Positions 1 to 11,599 of a stretch of DNA of 64,000 bases are shown in pieces. Both the position numbers and the translations under genes were made by a program. Position 1 is the stretch's first letter. Every line of letters starts with the position of its first letter. Source of the stretch: Ailanthus altissimus (taxonomy: Eukaryota; Streptophyta; Magnoliopsida; Sapindales; Simaroubaceae); NCBI GenBank assembly GCA_946807835.1, contig OX327709.1, positions 21,143,501 to 21,207,500 of the forward strand, read 5' to 3'. Under the pieces are notes generated by a model. It ran no database searches and had not been told where the DNA came from. It saw only the letters and a list, made by a program, of their open reading frames with translations.

Positions 1-5
1 TTGTT

Positions 6-345
6 TAGATCGGGGCTTACACAATATATTTTTCACTTCAAACGAAAAAATGAGCAATTTTTAGCAAGTTTTTGAAAAATTTTGAGAATTTTAAATGTTT
101 CTAAAAATTTGTTAAAATTTGCATTTGAAACTAGAAATAGGTTAAATTAATAAATTATATGTGAAAAATGCGTTAGAATGGTGTAAGAAACATTGAAAAT
201 ATACAAAAAAAATGAGAGTTTTTAGTATAATGGACCGAAGCTAATGGTGGCCGAAACGGCAGCAGATTGTCGTTGCTTTGAAATCTAATCTTGGAGCCAT
301 CTCAGGCCCAAGATGTGCCCTTAAAGTGCATCACAATGCAGGATC
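6..345. repeat. Left terminal inverted repeat of a Mutator-like element
   Basis: This stretch is the reverse complement, with many substitutions, of about 5,830-6,130. Shared blocks include the outer TAGATC, the CACTTCAAA block, the TTGCATTT..TAGAAATA block, and the inner CATCTC-GGCCC-AGATG block. Long, subterminal, diverged inverted repeats around a MULE transposase remnant are typical of Mutator-like elements. The true outer end may lie just before the window, so no 9-bp target duplication could be checked. Confidence 0.75.
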
Positions 346-1119
346 ACAGACTCAAAGTCCGCGATGATGCACTGTTGCGCCACATAGCGTTTGCATAGGC
401 TGCCATGTGGCACAAGTATATATATTTTAAAAATTGATTTAATTTAATTTAAATGAAATAAATTTAATTTAATGTTATTTAAATTAAATATATTAAAATA
501 ATTTTTTAATTAAAAAAATGTAATTTTATTTAAATTAAATAAAATCTAATTTAGAATCTATTAAGTAATTAATTAATATTAATTACTAAGTTGGTTAAAT
601 AACTTATTTAAGTAATAATAATTTTACTTTTGGTTTGTAATATTATTTATTTAATGAGTACCTTTTGTAATTAGTTATATGATTATTTTTATTTTAATAT
701 ATAATTCATTATTATAATAGGTTAGTAATTAATTTTTCTTTCTCTTTTATATCAATTGAATTAATTGTTTGTAATTTTTTTTTTGGTAAATAAAATTGTA
801 TGTTATTGAAAATATGTATGCTTGTTATTTGTTAATAATATTAATTAATTAATTATATTTATTTTCTTAATTGTTATAGTAAAAATAACATATCAAAAAA
901 TATATAGACTTCTAGAGCATATATTTTTTCGCATATATTTTTTTGTGCATCAATGACGGCTTATGTGAAGATATAAGGTCTCAATAGTATTAAATAAATT
1001 GACAGAGAATCAGAAAATATTATTTAGACAGACGTGTATGAGGTATTTCTTAGATATGCCAGATCTGACATTCTCTGGTATTTTGGTGCACAAGTTATTG
1101 TTGCGTGAGGCAATATTGC
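346..1119. other. AT-rich interior of the Mutator-like element, no gene seen
   Basis: Very AT-rich sequence, with a GC-richer stretch at about 950-1,119 that reads in short open segments on the plus strand but gives no recognisable protein. It lies inside the MULE, between its left terminal repeat and a family C solo LTR. It could be a decayed captured gene, but nothing in it identifies one. Confidence 0.4.
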
Positions 1120-1124
1120 ATAGA

Positions 1125-2436
1125 TGATGCGATATTTCTATATCTTATAACTAAATGCAAGTATACACTATCGTATACAAGTAATAAATGGACTAATTAG
1201 TCGGATGTCGAACTCACATGGATAATTTATTCTTTTAAACCAATTACTAAACTTATATCTTCCTGATAATTATTCAGAAAAATAAAAATTTAAGAATGAA
1301 TGCAGAAAATATAAATATAAAAACAAAAACAAAATACAAAGAGATGTAAGTGATAGCAATATAGAGAAAACTTAGGATTAATATTATCTCTCAATATGCT
1401 TTTTAATGATTAATCTTCTAATATTTAACTCACTTAGTCTTTATTATTGATCAAGACACTAATGTATTCACAAACCTCTTCTAAGGTCATGCAAGTATAC
1501 TATAATTTACCAAATACCTATATTCTTATGGTACTTGTAATAAACTAAGATTCATTAAGATTAGGTCTTATTGATCATACATGCCAACTAGGTATATTCC
1601 TATCCTAAGTTGAAACTTGCATATGTAGCATTAAATGTTACTCTACAATCATGCATCAAATTACCTAAGTCTAAATATATTGATTCCTCTTCCGAGTTTA
1701 CCAACATATTACCAACTCATTCATTATATATTGGCCAGATATATTGAAGCATTAAACACAAGTAATTTAAATAATAAAGGACTAAGTTTATCAAATACTA
1801 AAAGATATGGCAATTTAAGCGCACATATTGAGTTCAAATATTAATCCTAGAAAATAAATTAGTTCATAGTTACAAGAGAATCATAGTAATAAAAATAAAA
1901 ATAAAATATGATACAATCAATCGCAAATCGATGTAGACGTCGAATTACTTTTGATTGATGTTGCTCTGGATTCTTGGTGCTCTTGAACTGCTCTAAATTC
2001 TCTTTTTCTTGCCCTAGGTTCTTCTCTGGTCTCTCTTTACGTCTGTGGTCAAGTGGCCTTTTATAGGGTTTGATTTGAACTTGAAAAACTCAATTCTGGT
2101 CGCACTAGGATTCGCGTTACCGCTGGCGCGCTATGCAGTTGTCGCTGGGGCGCTGCATGAAAACGACTTCATCGCTGGAGCGGTGAGTTGATAGCGCTGG
2201 GGCGCTGGAGAGTCGCTGGCGCGATGACTATTTATCGCTGGAGTGCCAGATGCGACTTAAACAGGTCTTTTTTCTATTTCGATCACTATTTCAGAGCTGG
2301 GGCGACAATACTTGTGGCGCGGGGGCGCTGGACTCATAAATAACAATAAAGCACATAAATAACAATTTATTCTCATAAAATAATAAAATATCAAAATAAA
2401 ATCATGAGAAAATATATGACAATTTTGCCCTTATCA
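1125..2436 (-). mobile_element. Solo LTR, family C, copy C1
   Basis: A 1,312-bp TG...CA block flanked by the perfect 5-bp target-site duplication ATAGA (1,120-1,124 and 2,437-2,441). Read on the minus strand it starts TGATAAGGGC, has a TATA-like CTATAAAAGG (plus 2,057-2,066), and its second half is homologous to 22,880-23,546 plus 25,813-25,842. No gag, pol or second LTR is present, so this is a solo LTR left by recombination. It sits inside the MULE. Plus 2,100-2,335 is unusually GC-rich and carries repeats of GCTGGGGCGCTG and variants. Confidence 0.85.
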
Positions 2437-2454
2437 ATAGATTGTACTTCATAA

Positions 2455-3195
2455 TGTCAGGCTGTGTGGGGCCCATTAACCCTTTAGTCCAACCAGCACC
2501 GGGATTACCATCCTCCACTAGTCACCACTAATCAGGCACTAGCGTACACACACAACCAGCTCAGGTTACCTGCGCCCCCAAGGATTCGAACTCGAGAACT
2601 CTTCCATATTATGCCTTATGAGTTTGTCCTTGTACTCATCAGGCTGGCCAGTCTGACAAAAAGGTCGACCTTTTTACTGAGGTGTGGGCCCCACTATCTT
2701 TATGGTCCAATCAGCATCGGGATCCTTATCTCCCACTGGTCCTCACTAGTTAAGCGCTGACGACCCACACACTTCCTTAGGTAACCTGCGCCTCCCCAGT
2801 GTTAGATCCAGGGATCTCATCCACTTAGGCCTTACTTGTTGAGGCTGGCCAGCCTGATGGCTACCAACCTCGAACTCGTTAGGCATATATGGATGAGATC
2901 CCGAGTTTCAGGGAGGGGAGGTACGTCCTACGCCTGGGTGTGTTAGGACGTCAGCGCCTTGGCATACCCTGGTGGACCTCAGGTGACAGCTGGGGTAGGC
3001 CCTACACACTCTGACAAAAAGGCCACCCTTATGAGTACAACCATCGAACCTTAAAGGCCTATAAGGGATGAGATCCTAAGTTCAACATGGTTGAGGGTGC
3101 AGGTAACGTGAGAGGATTATGTGGGTGCGCCGGTAGCTCTGAGGTGTCATTCAGTCGGTGGACCAAGGAGTTAGTGGGCCCCACATAGTCTTACA
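2455..3195. repeat. Inverted cluster of about four copies of a roughly 200-bp GC-rich repeat
   Basis: Two units read forward (about 2,459-2,663 and 2,671-2,868) and two read inverted (about 2,880-3,010 and 3,011-3,195). Each unit carries a GTGTGGGGCCCACT-like edge, a GGTAACCTGCGCC block, a GATCTCATCC block and a TCTGACAAAAAGG edge. The outer GGGGCCCA edges at 2,467 and 3,177 face each other, so the whole can fold as a long hairpin. Unit 1 contains a GGATTCGAACTCGAGA block resembling a reversed tRNA B-box, so a SINE origin is possible but unproven. An 18-bp perfect palindrome, AAAAAGGTCGACCTTTTT, lies at 2,658-2,675 between units 1 and 2. Confidence 0.65.
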
Positions 3196-3970
3196 CATAA
3201 CTCACTAAAGAATGTTGTATTCCAAAAACTTAAAAAAATAAATATGAAAGGGTTTGTACATAGTAAGCTTGAGAATTACGTGTATGAATTTTCGCACACA
3301 TTTTTGGTATGTCATAATTTTTTTGTACTGAACTTTTTGATCTTAATTATTTATTATTTTTGTATACGTCAAATTTATATTTTAAAAATAATTATATTAG
3401 GTATGAATTTTCGAGGTAATTTCAGTGTGCGGAGAGATTTTTGGTATTCACTATAATGATCGCTTCTCTCGTATTTTGAATTAGATGACCCAAGAGACTC
3501 TACAGTTCGATGACGTTAAGAATACAATATTAGGGAATGATTTGATATGTGTTGCTATTAATGAAAAATATATGTTTATAACTTTTAGTTTTGCATTAAG
3601 CGTAACTTAATTTTATATTTGTAAGTTCTTTCGGTACATTGTAAATTAGTACCAAAAGATTATAAGAAGAAAAAAGGCAGTTGTGCAAATGGGTAGATAT
3701 GTATGCATTCTAAGTGGAAGCTATGCTAGGGACTTACCAAATATGTAAGATTACAGTAGGAGCAAGAGCAAGTGCCTGAGGGCCTATGTCCATTTCAACG
3801 ACCCTAACGATGATGATATGGATGTGGATGGGGATGGATATAAATGGGCAAACCCACAAATGTCAACACCAGTGCCATGAGCAACGATATATTACTTATT
3901 TACGTGATTAACTAAAGAGAAATTTTTATATATTTATAAATTAGTTATTAACTATGGTTATGTTTCTTAT
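3196..3970. other. MULE interior without an identifiable gene
   Basis: Moderately AT-rich. A 42-codon plus-strand frame opens at about 3,484 and an acidic frame with an Asp/Gly-rich stretch lies at about 3,790-3,870. Neither is long enough or recognisable enough to call. These may be remains of a host fragment captured by the MULE. Confidence 0.3.
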
Positions 3971-3974
3971 AGTC

Positions 3975-5845
3975 TGAATACAATGCATCTACAGACCATG
4001 GCGTTACACATCAAATTGAACAACTACGAGAGGAGATGATAAAGAGATTTGATATAAATACAAGGTTCTCAAGATCACCAATGATATAAATATAAGGTTC
4101 TTGAAGTTTTGCCATAAATCACGTCTACGAAGCATCATTTTCAGAGTCAGCAATAACCCATGCAAGTGAAAAAATTTAGTTGTTTCCATCCTTACAAATA
4201 GCCACAAACATTGTTTTCAAGTATGCAATTTTCAAAAATATACCATTAACTGCAATAACCGGTGGAATGAAAGACTAAAACCCTTTTTAATACATGGTTC
4301 AAGCGCCATGAAGAAATATTTGAAGTGCTTGCAATCGTCAATCTCCAAATATGTAACTGTACATGGGTTCTGTTGTTCAATTATATGGCAGTATGCAGGC
4401 AATAATTTATATGAAGCCTTTGAAGTACCACGTATCAACACTAATGTATGCTCCTTAGATCGTCAAGCTGTAGGATAAGTTATCTCCACACCAAACTCCT
4501 CACGTATGTTTGCTTGGATTTTCTTCGGTCTATAAAGTCGACTCACTGATGCAAACTTATTTTTTTTTTATGAATTTGTCAATAATTCGAGACTTTGCTT
4601 GTCGATGACCATCGCGCAGTTGATCTAATTGGCACACATGATTTGAATCAATTCTGCACAAAATGAAATATTTCTTGCATTTGTTGACACTACACATAAT
4701 CGCCATCGACATCTATCATTGTCACATTTTACCTCAAAATGATCTTTTGTTCACCTTAAGACTTTAAAGCTCCAATTACCTTTACGTGCTAGCATACTAA
4801 TAGCCTGGTGAAGTTCATATTTGCTATCAAATAACTTTTCTACAAACACATCGCCAATTCCACTATTCGATATCTTATCCAATATGCCCAAGTTTGATGG
4901 TGATATTGAGGGCATAAATGTAAAGGGGTTTTTAGCTTCACAAAAATCTATTCTTCTAACTTCAACATTTAGGGAGCTTTTTGAAATATAACAACGTCCG
5001 CCTTCTGCTAAATCACTCATTTCTAAATTATCAACATTTCTAACATCATTACAGTCCCCTTTCGCATCCCTAATATTTTCAATGTCATCACAAGCGTAAT
5101 GTGTATAGGTTGGGTCTTCATTGAACGGTATAGGAGAAATATTGTGATACTCATTCGTTGTCTTTGAGGGAACCACTGTTAGAATTAATAGAGATGTATG
5201 GCTCATTTGGTTACTACCACTAGCTGACATAAAATGAGTATGAATCGATTATGGGTTTTGATTGAAGGGCTGTACATTATTTTCATAAACGGAAGCTCTA
5301 GGATCCACTGTTACACATAAAGGACAGTACGATATTCTGTTGGCGCTAAAAAAGAGTCGAACATCAATGTCGTTTCTAATCTCAATAGGTTTTAACTTAT
5401 ACTTAGTTGCATCAATTTTGATTTTCAAAGTCACCTTACAGTTTACATTGTCGACTTCCAAAGTAGAACATACTGCATTTAAAAGATCTTCACAATTAAT
5501 ATCTTTCAGAACTAAAATTCCAAAATTACTATAATCAATATAACTCTCTTCCCTATCACTAAAACTCTCACACTTTCCTCCAAAACAAATAACAATTGCA
5601 TTATACTCTATAGGATATGAAAAATATTTAATAATTACTAAAAATATATAAAAATAAACATACATAAGAAATAAAATAAAAAAATTAATCAAAACAGTGC
5701 AGCATTGCGGACTCGTCCGCGATGCCGTAACAGGATGCCCATAATTCTCATATAATGCGCACATTTCGGGCTCTAGATGGCCCTGCGATGCACACATTGT
5801 GCACATCTCGGTCCTGATATGGCCCTGTGCGCATCTTGAGGCCAT
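3975..5845 (-). pseudogene. MULE transposase, broken
   Basis: Minus-strand frames join into a Mutator-like transposase. An N-terminal region (about 5,650-5,250) and a block ending ISMLARKGNWSFKVLR (about 4,750) form the MuDR-type N-terminal domain. A cysteine-containing zinc-binding-like segment follows at about 4,700-4,620. The central region includes SKASYKLLPAYC (about 4,420-4,390) and the start of the DDE core, AVNGIFLK (about 4,245), where the first catalytic Asp of the family (usually VDGTF) is Asn. In-frame stops occur at 5,249-5,251, after FKVLR (about 4,751), after KDGNN and after ENDAS. The rest of the catalytic core peters out near 3,975. It starts beside the right terminal repeat, as usual for autonomous MULEs. 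It cannot encode an active enzyme. Confidence 0.8.
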
Positions 5846-6130
5846 CTCGGGCCCGAGATGCCAAAACTTGACGGCAGCTACACCAGTCGCCGTTTGGTTT
5901 TAGTCAAACACACTGAAAATCATATTTTTGGTCGAATTTCAATATTTTTTACATCATTCTAATTTATTTTTTACATTTAATTCATCAATAACACTATTTC
6001 TAACTTTAAATGCAATTTTTATCTAATTTCTAATTAATATTAAAGTTTTAAAAAGGTTTAAAAATTTTTTATAAGATTTGACTATTTTCTTGATTTGAAG
6101 TGATAAATATATTCAGCAACACTTGATCTA
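5830..6130. repeat. Right terminal inverted repeat of the Mutator-like element
   Basis: Inverted partner of 6-345. Its inner end has an 18-bp perfect palindrome, CATCTCGGGCCCGAGATG, at 5,843-5,860, with related but imperfect variants at about 5,767-5,820 and in the left repeat (about 298-318). The outer end aligns to the left repeat up to GATCTA at 6,125-6,130. Confidence 0.75.
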
Positions 6131-6410
6131 TGCAATAATAACTTTAAAATTGTCCATCCATCAACATTATTCTTAGTTCGGTGGAAAAACAAATAAGAAG
6201 AAGTTTATGTTTTTTATTTTAGGATAAAATTATCCATAAATGAAAATTTTGACTAATAAAAAACAGTCAATTTAATATTAATTAAAAAATAATAAAAAAT
6301 TATGAGGGTTATTTATAAAATTTTCCCTTTTGTAAAAGGATTGGTTCATCATTCTAATGCTGAAACTTTGTGTGTGGTGATAATACAATTTTGTAATTAA
6401 ATATAAATTT

Positions 6411-6850
6411 AAAATGGTTAAAGGTGATTATTGTCAGGATTCTTAAATCACAATTAATTGAAAGAACATAAATATAAAAGAGAACACAAATTAAATACAC
6501 AAGATAATATTTATGTAGTTCAGTTATTATTTACATCCACAATGAATAAAATTTTTAATTTTTTTTAATGAATCACAAATAATAATAATCTCTTACAAAG
6601 ATCTTTCTTTTAGGGTTACAATGGATACTCTCTTTTATTGGTGATGTCGTTCAAGTCAAAATAGTAACCTATTTATAGCTTTTTAAAATTTTGAAATCAA
6701 TCAATGTGATATTATTGTCCTTCACTTGTTAGGTAGTTTTGTTTCTTTCATGCCAACGTTGTTAGGTTTATGTGTTTTGATTTAATATCTATTCTTCGAT
6801 AAGAGATTTAGTTAATTCTTTTATAGGAAGAATTTAATTCGAAAGTACAT
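6411..6850. repeat. Repeat family D, copy D1
   Basis: It starts with GGTTAAAGGTGATTATTGTCAGGATTC and is repeated in direct orientation from 7,030. It carries the block CACAAG-ATAATATTTATG-TAGTTC followed by ACATCCAC and CTCTTACAAAGATC, the kind of sequence seen at one end of plant copia-type LTRs. An uninterrupted TTACAATGGATACTCTC at about 6,617 serves as the empty-site reference for the insertion that split copy D2. Confidence 0.6.
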
Positions 6851-7029
6851 TTACATGTAAAAATATTTTGTTGTATTAATAATTCTTTAATTATATATCT
6901 ATTGATCCTCTCATGTTATATGAGTAAGTTACGTGTAATCACACAATAATTATAATTTATAAAGTAATTGTTAATTTTTTTATTTGTATAATATGATAGC
7001 CATATTATATTAATCAACAATGATTATAT

Positions 7030-7248
7030 CAAATTAAAAAGGTTAAAGGGGATTATTGTTGGGATTCTTAAATCACAACTAATAAAAAGTACAAAAATAT
7101 TAAAAGAAAACACTAATCAAATATACAAGACAATATTTATGCGATTTGGCTATTACCTACTTTCACAGTAAATTAAAATTTTAGCCCCTTTTAATGAATC
7201 ATAGATAACAATAATCTCTTATAAAGATCTCTCTTTTGGAGTTATAAT
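7030..7248. repeat. Repeat family D, copy D2, left part
   Basis: Direct repeat of D1 that stops abruptly at GAGTTATAAT (7,239-7,248). The matching continuation, ATAGATACTCTC-TTGTTGGTGATGTC, resumes at 9,651 after the family A solo LTR. This proves the order of events: D2 was present before LTR A1 arrived. Confidence 0.7.
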
Positions 7249-9647
7249 TATTAAAAATGGTGTTTATATGTCATTTCAATATTGTATAAATATTAGTTGT
7301 TTAATATTTATATAATAAACATTTCGAATAAAATCGCTAATATATATATATATATATATGGTAAGATGCTTGTAATGTTTTAGACATTGTATATTCTGAA
7401 AAAATTCAGATCAGGTCTAAAGGAGTTTAGACTATGGATAAAAGTTAGTGATATCTAAAAAGTTAAAACTTTGTTTGAAATGAGATGAAGATCAAGGAAG
7501 ATACTAATAATGACATAGTTGCAAAAAGTTGCAAGTGTTGTTAGAAAATATCATTGTACAAGTATGTTTTCGAATTATATATTCATGATATATTTTCACC
7601 GATGTAGGGTCTATTAAGAGGAACCTTATTAGATATAGATCAGTGTATGTCTATATCTAAATGATTCAGATAGTTAATCTTAGCAGACTATGAGCTTTGA
7701 GGAAGCTCGTATAGATATACATGTATTTAGTTTGGACTGGATACTGAACAGATTCAACAAAGACCTTCAATAAGTATCTCATAAATTCGTCAGTAAAGGG
7801 TCTTCTCGAGTTTAGTAGTATTCGTGGTCCTTTGATCTGAGTACCACAGTGGGCTTGTAAGTGATCCACTATACTTAAGTTCCGTGCATATCAGAGACCC
7901 TTCATGGTCTGACCGCTAGGTGTCGCTGGATATGGTCCGATGTTCATACAGTTTGGTGTGTATAGATATAGAATTCGTCAGCTTATATGAGTGGTTGAAT
8001 GTCTTGATGCTCCAAGATTATATTCCAGGAAGTCTTGTGGTCACAAACATAAATACTTGAAAAAAAAAAATTTCAAGGGATAAACAATATCGTAAAAGTG
8101 TTTATGGATATTTTTTATAGAATACAAATCTAGGAGATAAGTTTACGGTTGAGTAATAGGAGACTTGATGGTGCTGATCTATATTTTCGCTATTCCATGA
8201 TATAAATGACGAAGGAATTATACAAATATGGATAACCTCAACTTGTATGGTTCAATGCACTGTCTTGTTTTATCTATAACGTGGGGGGTGCAATCGGCTA
8301 TGGACTTACAGAAGAGTTTCTTAAAACAAAACGGGTATGAACCTAGGGAGTCTTACTATATGAAATGTACTCGTAAAGTACTAGAGTAGCGCATCGAATT
8401 GAATTATTCGATTTAGAAAGTTCTCGAAAAAAAATATAAATTTATTTCATTGTCTCTCTAGAGGTAACTAGGGTTTAAATGTTAAATTTATAATTATATT
8501 AAGTAAGACTTGACATATTTATTTACTAAGTGCATGGCACATGTTATGCCATTAATTTGCAATGGCACAATGCGTGGTATTGGTAGGTATAGCTACTATT
8601 TATATTAAACAATAATAATTTTATTTTAAAAAAAGAATTCGATCATTCATTTATTTTAAGGTCTTTTTGAGAGTAGTTAGGATTTAAATGTTAAACTCAA
8701 AATGGTACCAAGTAAGACTTGACACATTTATTTATCAAGTACATACCACATATTATGCTATTAATTTGTAATAATACAATATGTGACATTAATATATATA
8801 ATTATTATTTAAATAAAATAATAATTATTTTATTTATTTATTTTAAAATATTTTAAACAATAATTAAGATTTAAGTGTAATACTATTAATTTGTAATAGC
8901 ACAACACTTAATAATATAATTAATATTATTTAATTTTAAAAAGGAAGCAAGCAAAAGCAATTCGGCATTATACAAGTCTAAATGGATTTGTCTTATTAAA
9001 AGGTTATGGCTACATGGTTAATTTCTATTTGCCCAAATTGAATCAGAAGCAATTCAATTGCAAACGGAAAATGAAGCAGCACGTGGCAACTTTTCTAAAG
9101 CCTTAAACTAAAGGATGTCATAATGATGCTCTATTAAATTGTCAACGAAATCAAGTATGAAACTAAATTTTAATGTTACTTGTTATGTTTGGACAAATGA
9201 CAATGAAGTAAATTTTTATTGGCTTTATAAGCTATAAATTGGTGGCTAAATTTTGTATTTGAAAAAAAAAAGTGCTAGAGGACATCATGCCGTTTTAAAG
9301 TGTTAAGACAAATAAGGCAAATGGCTAAGAGATAGCCATTAACTTGAGCGACATGAAAGTAAGAGTTGTTTTTATAAATAATTTAGGTTGAAATTAAAGT
9401 TATTATTTTAATTTTGCAATCCTATCGAAGTTCTGAATTAGAATTATTTATGAGATTACTTTAAAATGAAATTTTAGAAATAAAAATTATCTCGAATTAT
9501 CTTTAATAGTAATTTTTTATTTTATTAATGTAATAAAATATTTTTATGTGTGAATTTTATTTTCATTGTGCACAATTTAATATGAGATGTGCAAATATAT
9601 ATTAATAAAAATTAAAAAATGTTCATATTCACCTAATGTACAATACA
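7249..9647 (+). mobile_element. Solo LTR, family A, copy A1
   Basis: A 2,399-bp solo LTR. The start is a mutated form of TGTTGGGATTTGTGC: the first 32 bases align without gaps to the other copies, with mainly G-to-A changes. The end is CAATACA. The flanks are ATAAT (7,244-7,248) and ACAAT (9,648-9,652); the uninterrupted D1 copy reads ACAAT there. The first 1.15 kb (to about 8,400) is closely related to A2, A3 and A4. The 3' part has three tandem copies of a roughly 190-bp unit (about 8,440-8,940) shared with A3 only. No protein-coding potential is seen. Confidence 0.8.
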
Positions 9648-9650
9648 ACA

Positions 9651-9765
9651 ATAGATACTCTCTTGTTGGTGATGTCTTTCAAACTAAAATAGAAGCATAT
9701 TTATAATTTCTCGTATTCTAAACAAACTCTAATTCAAATTTTACAAAGAGATGAAGTTTATACCA
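9651..9765. repeat. Repeat family D, copy D2, right part
   Basis: Continuation of 7,030-7,248. GATACTCTCTTGTTGGTGATGTCTTTCAAAC aligns with the D1 block at 6,620-6,655. It ends in decayed AT-rich sequence. Confidence 0.6.
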
Positions 9766-11599
9766 ATTAAAATAGAAAATTTGCAAAAGGAAAAATTACA
9801 CTAGTGCCACGACGCTGGTGATTCTATTTTAAGCGCTACGGCGTTGAACGTTCTAACTTGAACGATGCAGCGCTCAAACCTAAGATTGATTTTTAGTTCA
9901 AAACCTCCAATTCAATTTTATCTTCGTCATTTTATTTTACTCTTAACTCTTTGTCATTTTGTTTTCTATGGTTTATTTTTAAATTACTTTGACATAATTT
10001 TTAATTATTATTTTTATAATTATCTTTTGGATTTATGTAATCTTTTTGTTGTATTTTAGTGATATTGATTTGGTGGTGAGGTAATGCTAGTGAGGATGAA
10101 TGGATGATAATGTTTGTTATAATACTTTGAGGAGGAATCATATTAAATAAATTAAAAGACAAATGCGACATTTATCAATTAACAATTAGTCTTTATTTAT
10201 TATATATTTTTTTTCAACAATCATTAACGTCATAAAGTCTCAATAACATTTTTATGTTTTTACATTAATCTAATATAAGACATTCAAATGACATACATAG
10301 ATCAAATTCATGAATAATCCAATATATTACACATTTGGCATACACGTATATTTTTATTAATTTTAGGTAGATAAAAGTTGCGCATATTAAAGTTCCATAT
10401 AACCATTTGGCAAGGAACTTTATATAAATGTGCCTTCTCAACTTTAGGTTGGGTTTAAGTTGGATAGATATTAAAATAGTTTGATTTACTCGTTTCATAT
10501 GTTAGTTAGAAATTTTCACGTATCGTTGGACAAAAATGCCCATGTTAGTTACCGGAAAAAAGTGGGTAACTTAGTCAGAATAATATATATATATATATTA
10601 ATAAATAAAAAAAGCCGTGTTACTAGTACCCATGTATCATTTGAAAACAACGGCCAATTTAGTCAAAGACCCTGCATGGCAGCTTTTATTTTTTGTTCCT
10701 TTGTTGACAAGTAATTTTATTTTAACGAGATTAACGGACATTAACTAGAGGGTCCTCCAGTCATATCAAAATGACAGAATTTTGGTATTTTTTCTTCGAC
10801 AGTAATACAAAACAAGCGCAGTTCATTTTCCACTCTTTTAGAATTTGATGTCCATTTTTTAATGTTCAGGTTTGCTTGTTCGAGTCCCTTTGCAACGTGT
10901 CGGCAGTCCAAATTCTTGGACCCACTTTCATTATCTCAATTTAAATCTTATAAATTAATCCTCAACTTTATAACTTCCTTATCCAAAACAGTGAGTCAAT
11001 CACAACTTTTTTTCTCTTTATTTATTTATTTATTTATAATCATGGGTTACCATTCCAAACACCAAACTGAATGGGACCCAACATTTTTGGACCAACCAAA
11101 TTGATCTCAGATATTTGATATGTCATTTGACTTTTGAGTATAAATTGTATCATTGCCTCGTCTGCCTGGTCTGCCTCCCCCTAGAATCCATCACTAGCAC
11201 AAACACGATCATCATCGTCTCGTGAAATTACACAAAAACTTTATATATCTGTTTAACTTCTAAAAACATATTAACTACAGATATATCGATATTTGTATAA
11301 AAGACATCTATTTGTAATTAAATTATTTAATATATTACTGTTATATTTATATAGTTGAGATATAATATTATTAATCGGTGACTACCACTCGTTAAATAAT
11401 TTTTAACTTTATATTTTTTATTAATATAATAGTTATATAGTATTAATTAATAATAAACACATTAAATATTAGATTAGTTGAGATATAAACTTTGTATTTC
11501 AACTATGTAAATATAACATTATTCTTAATACAAACATCAATTAAAAATTAAAAATTTTATTTTAAAATAAATTTAGTTAAATAGTTATTTTTTCCCTCC
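9766..11599. other. Intergenic sequence, no gene seen
   Basis: AT-rich, with a short GC-richer spot at 9,800-9,890 carrying GACGCTGG, GCGCTACGGCG and CAGCGCTC. Frames of 64-80 codons here are low-complexity, with no family resemblance or exon-like boundaries. An ATTTATTTATTTATTTAT microsatellite lies at about 11,018-11,036. Confidence 0.5.

Noticed and set aside
7666..7869. Minus-strand 67-codon protein seen in family A LTRs (also 23,980-24,183)
   Set aside because: The same region in A2 and A3 is not open, and differences between copies do not favour synonymous changes. It is a by-product of the conserved LTR core.
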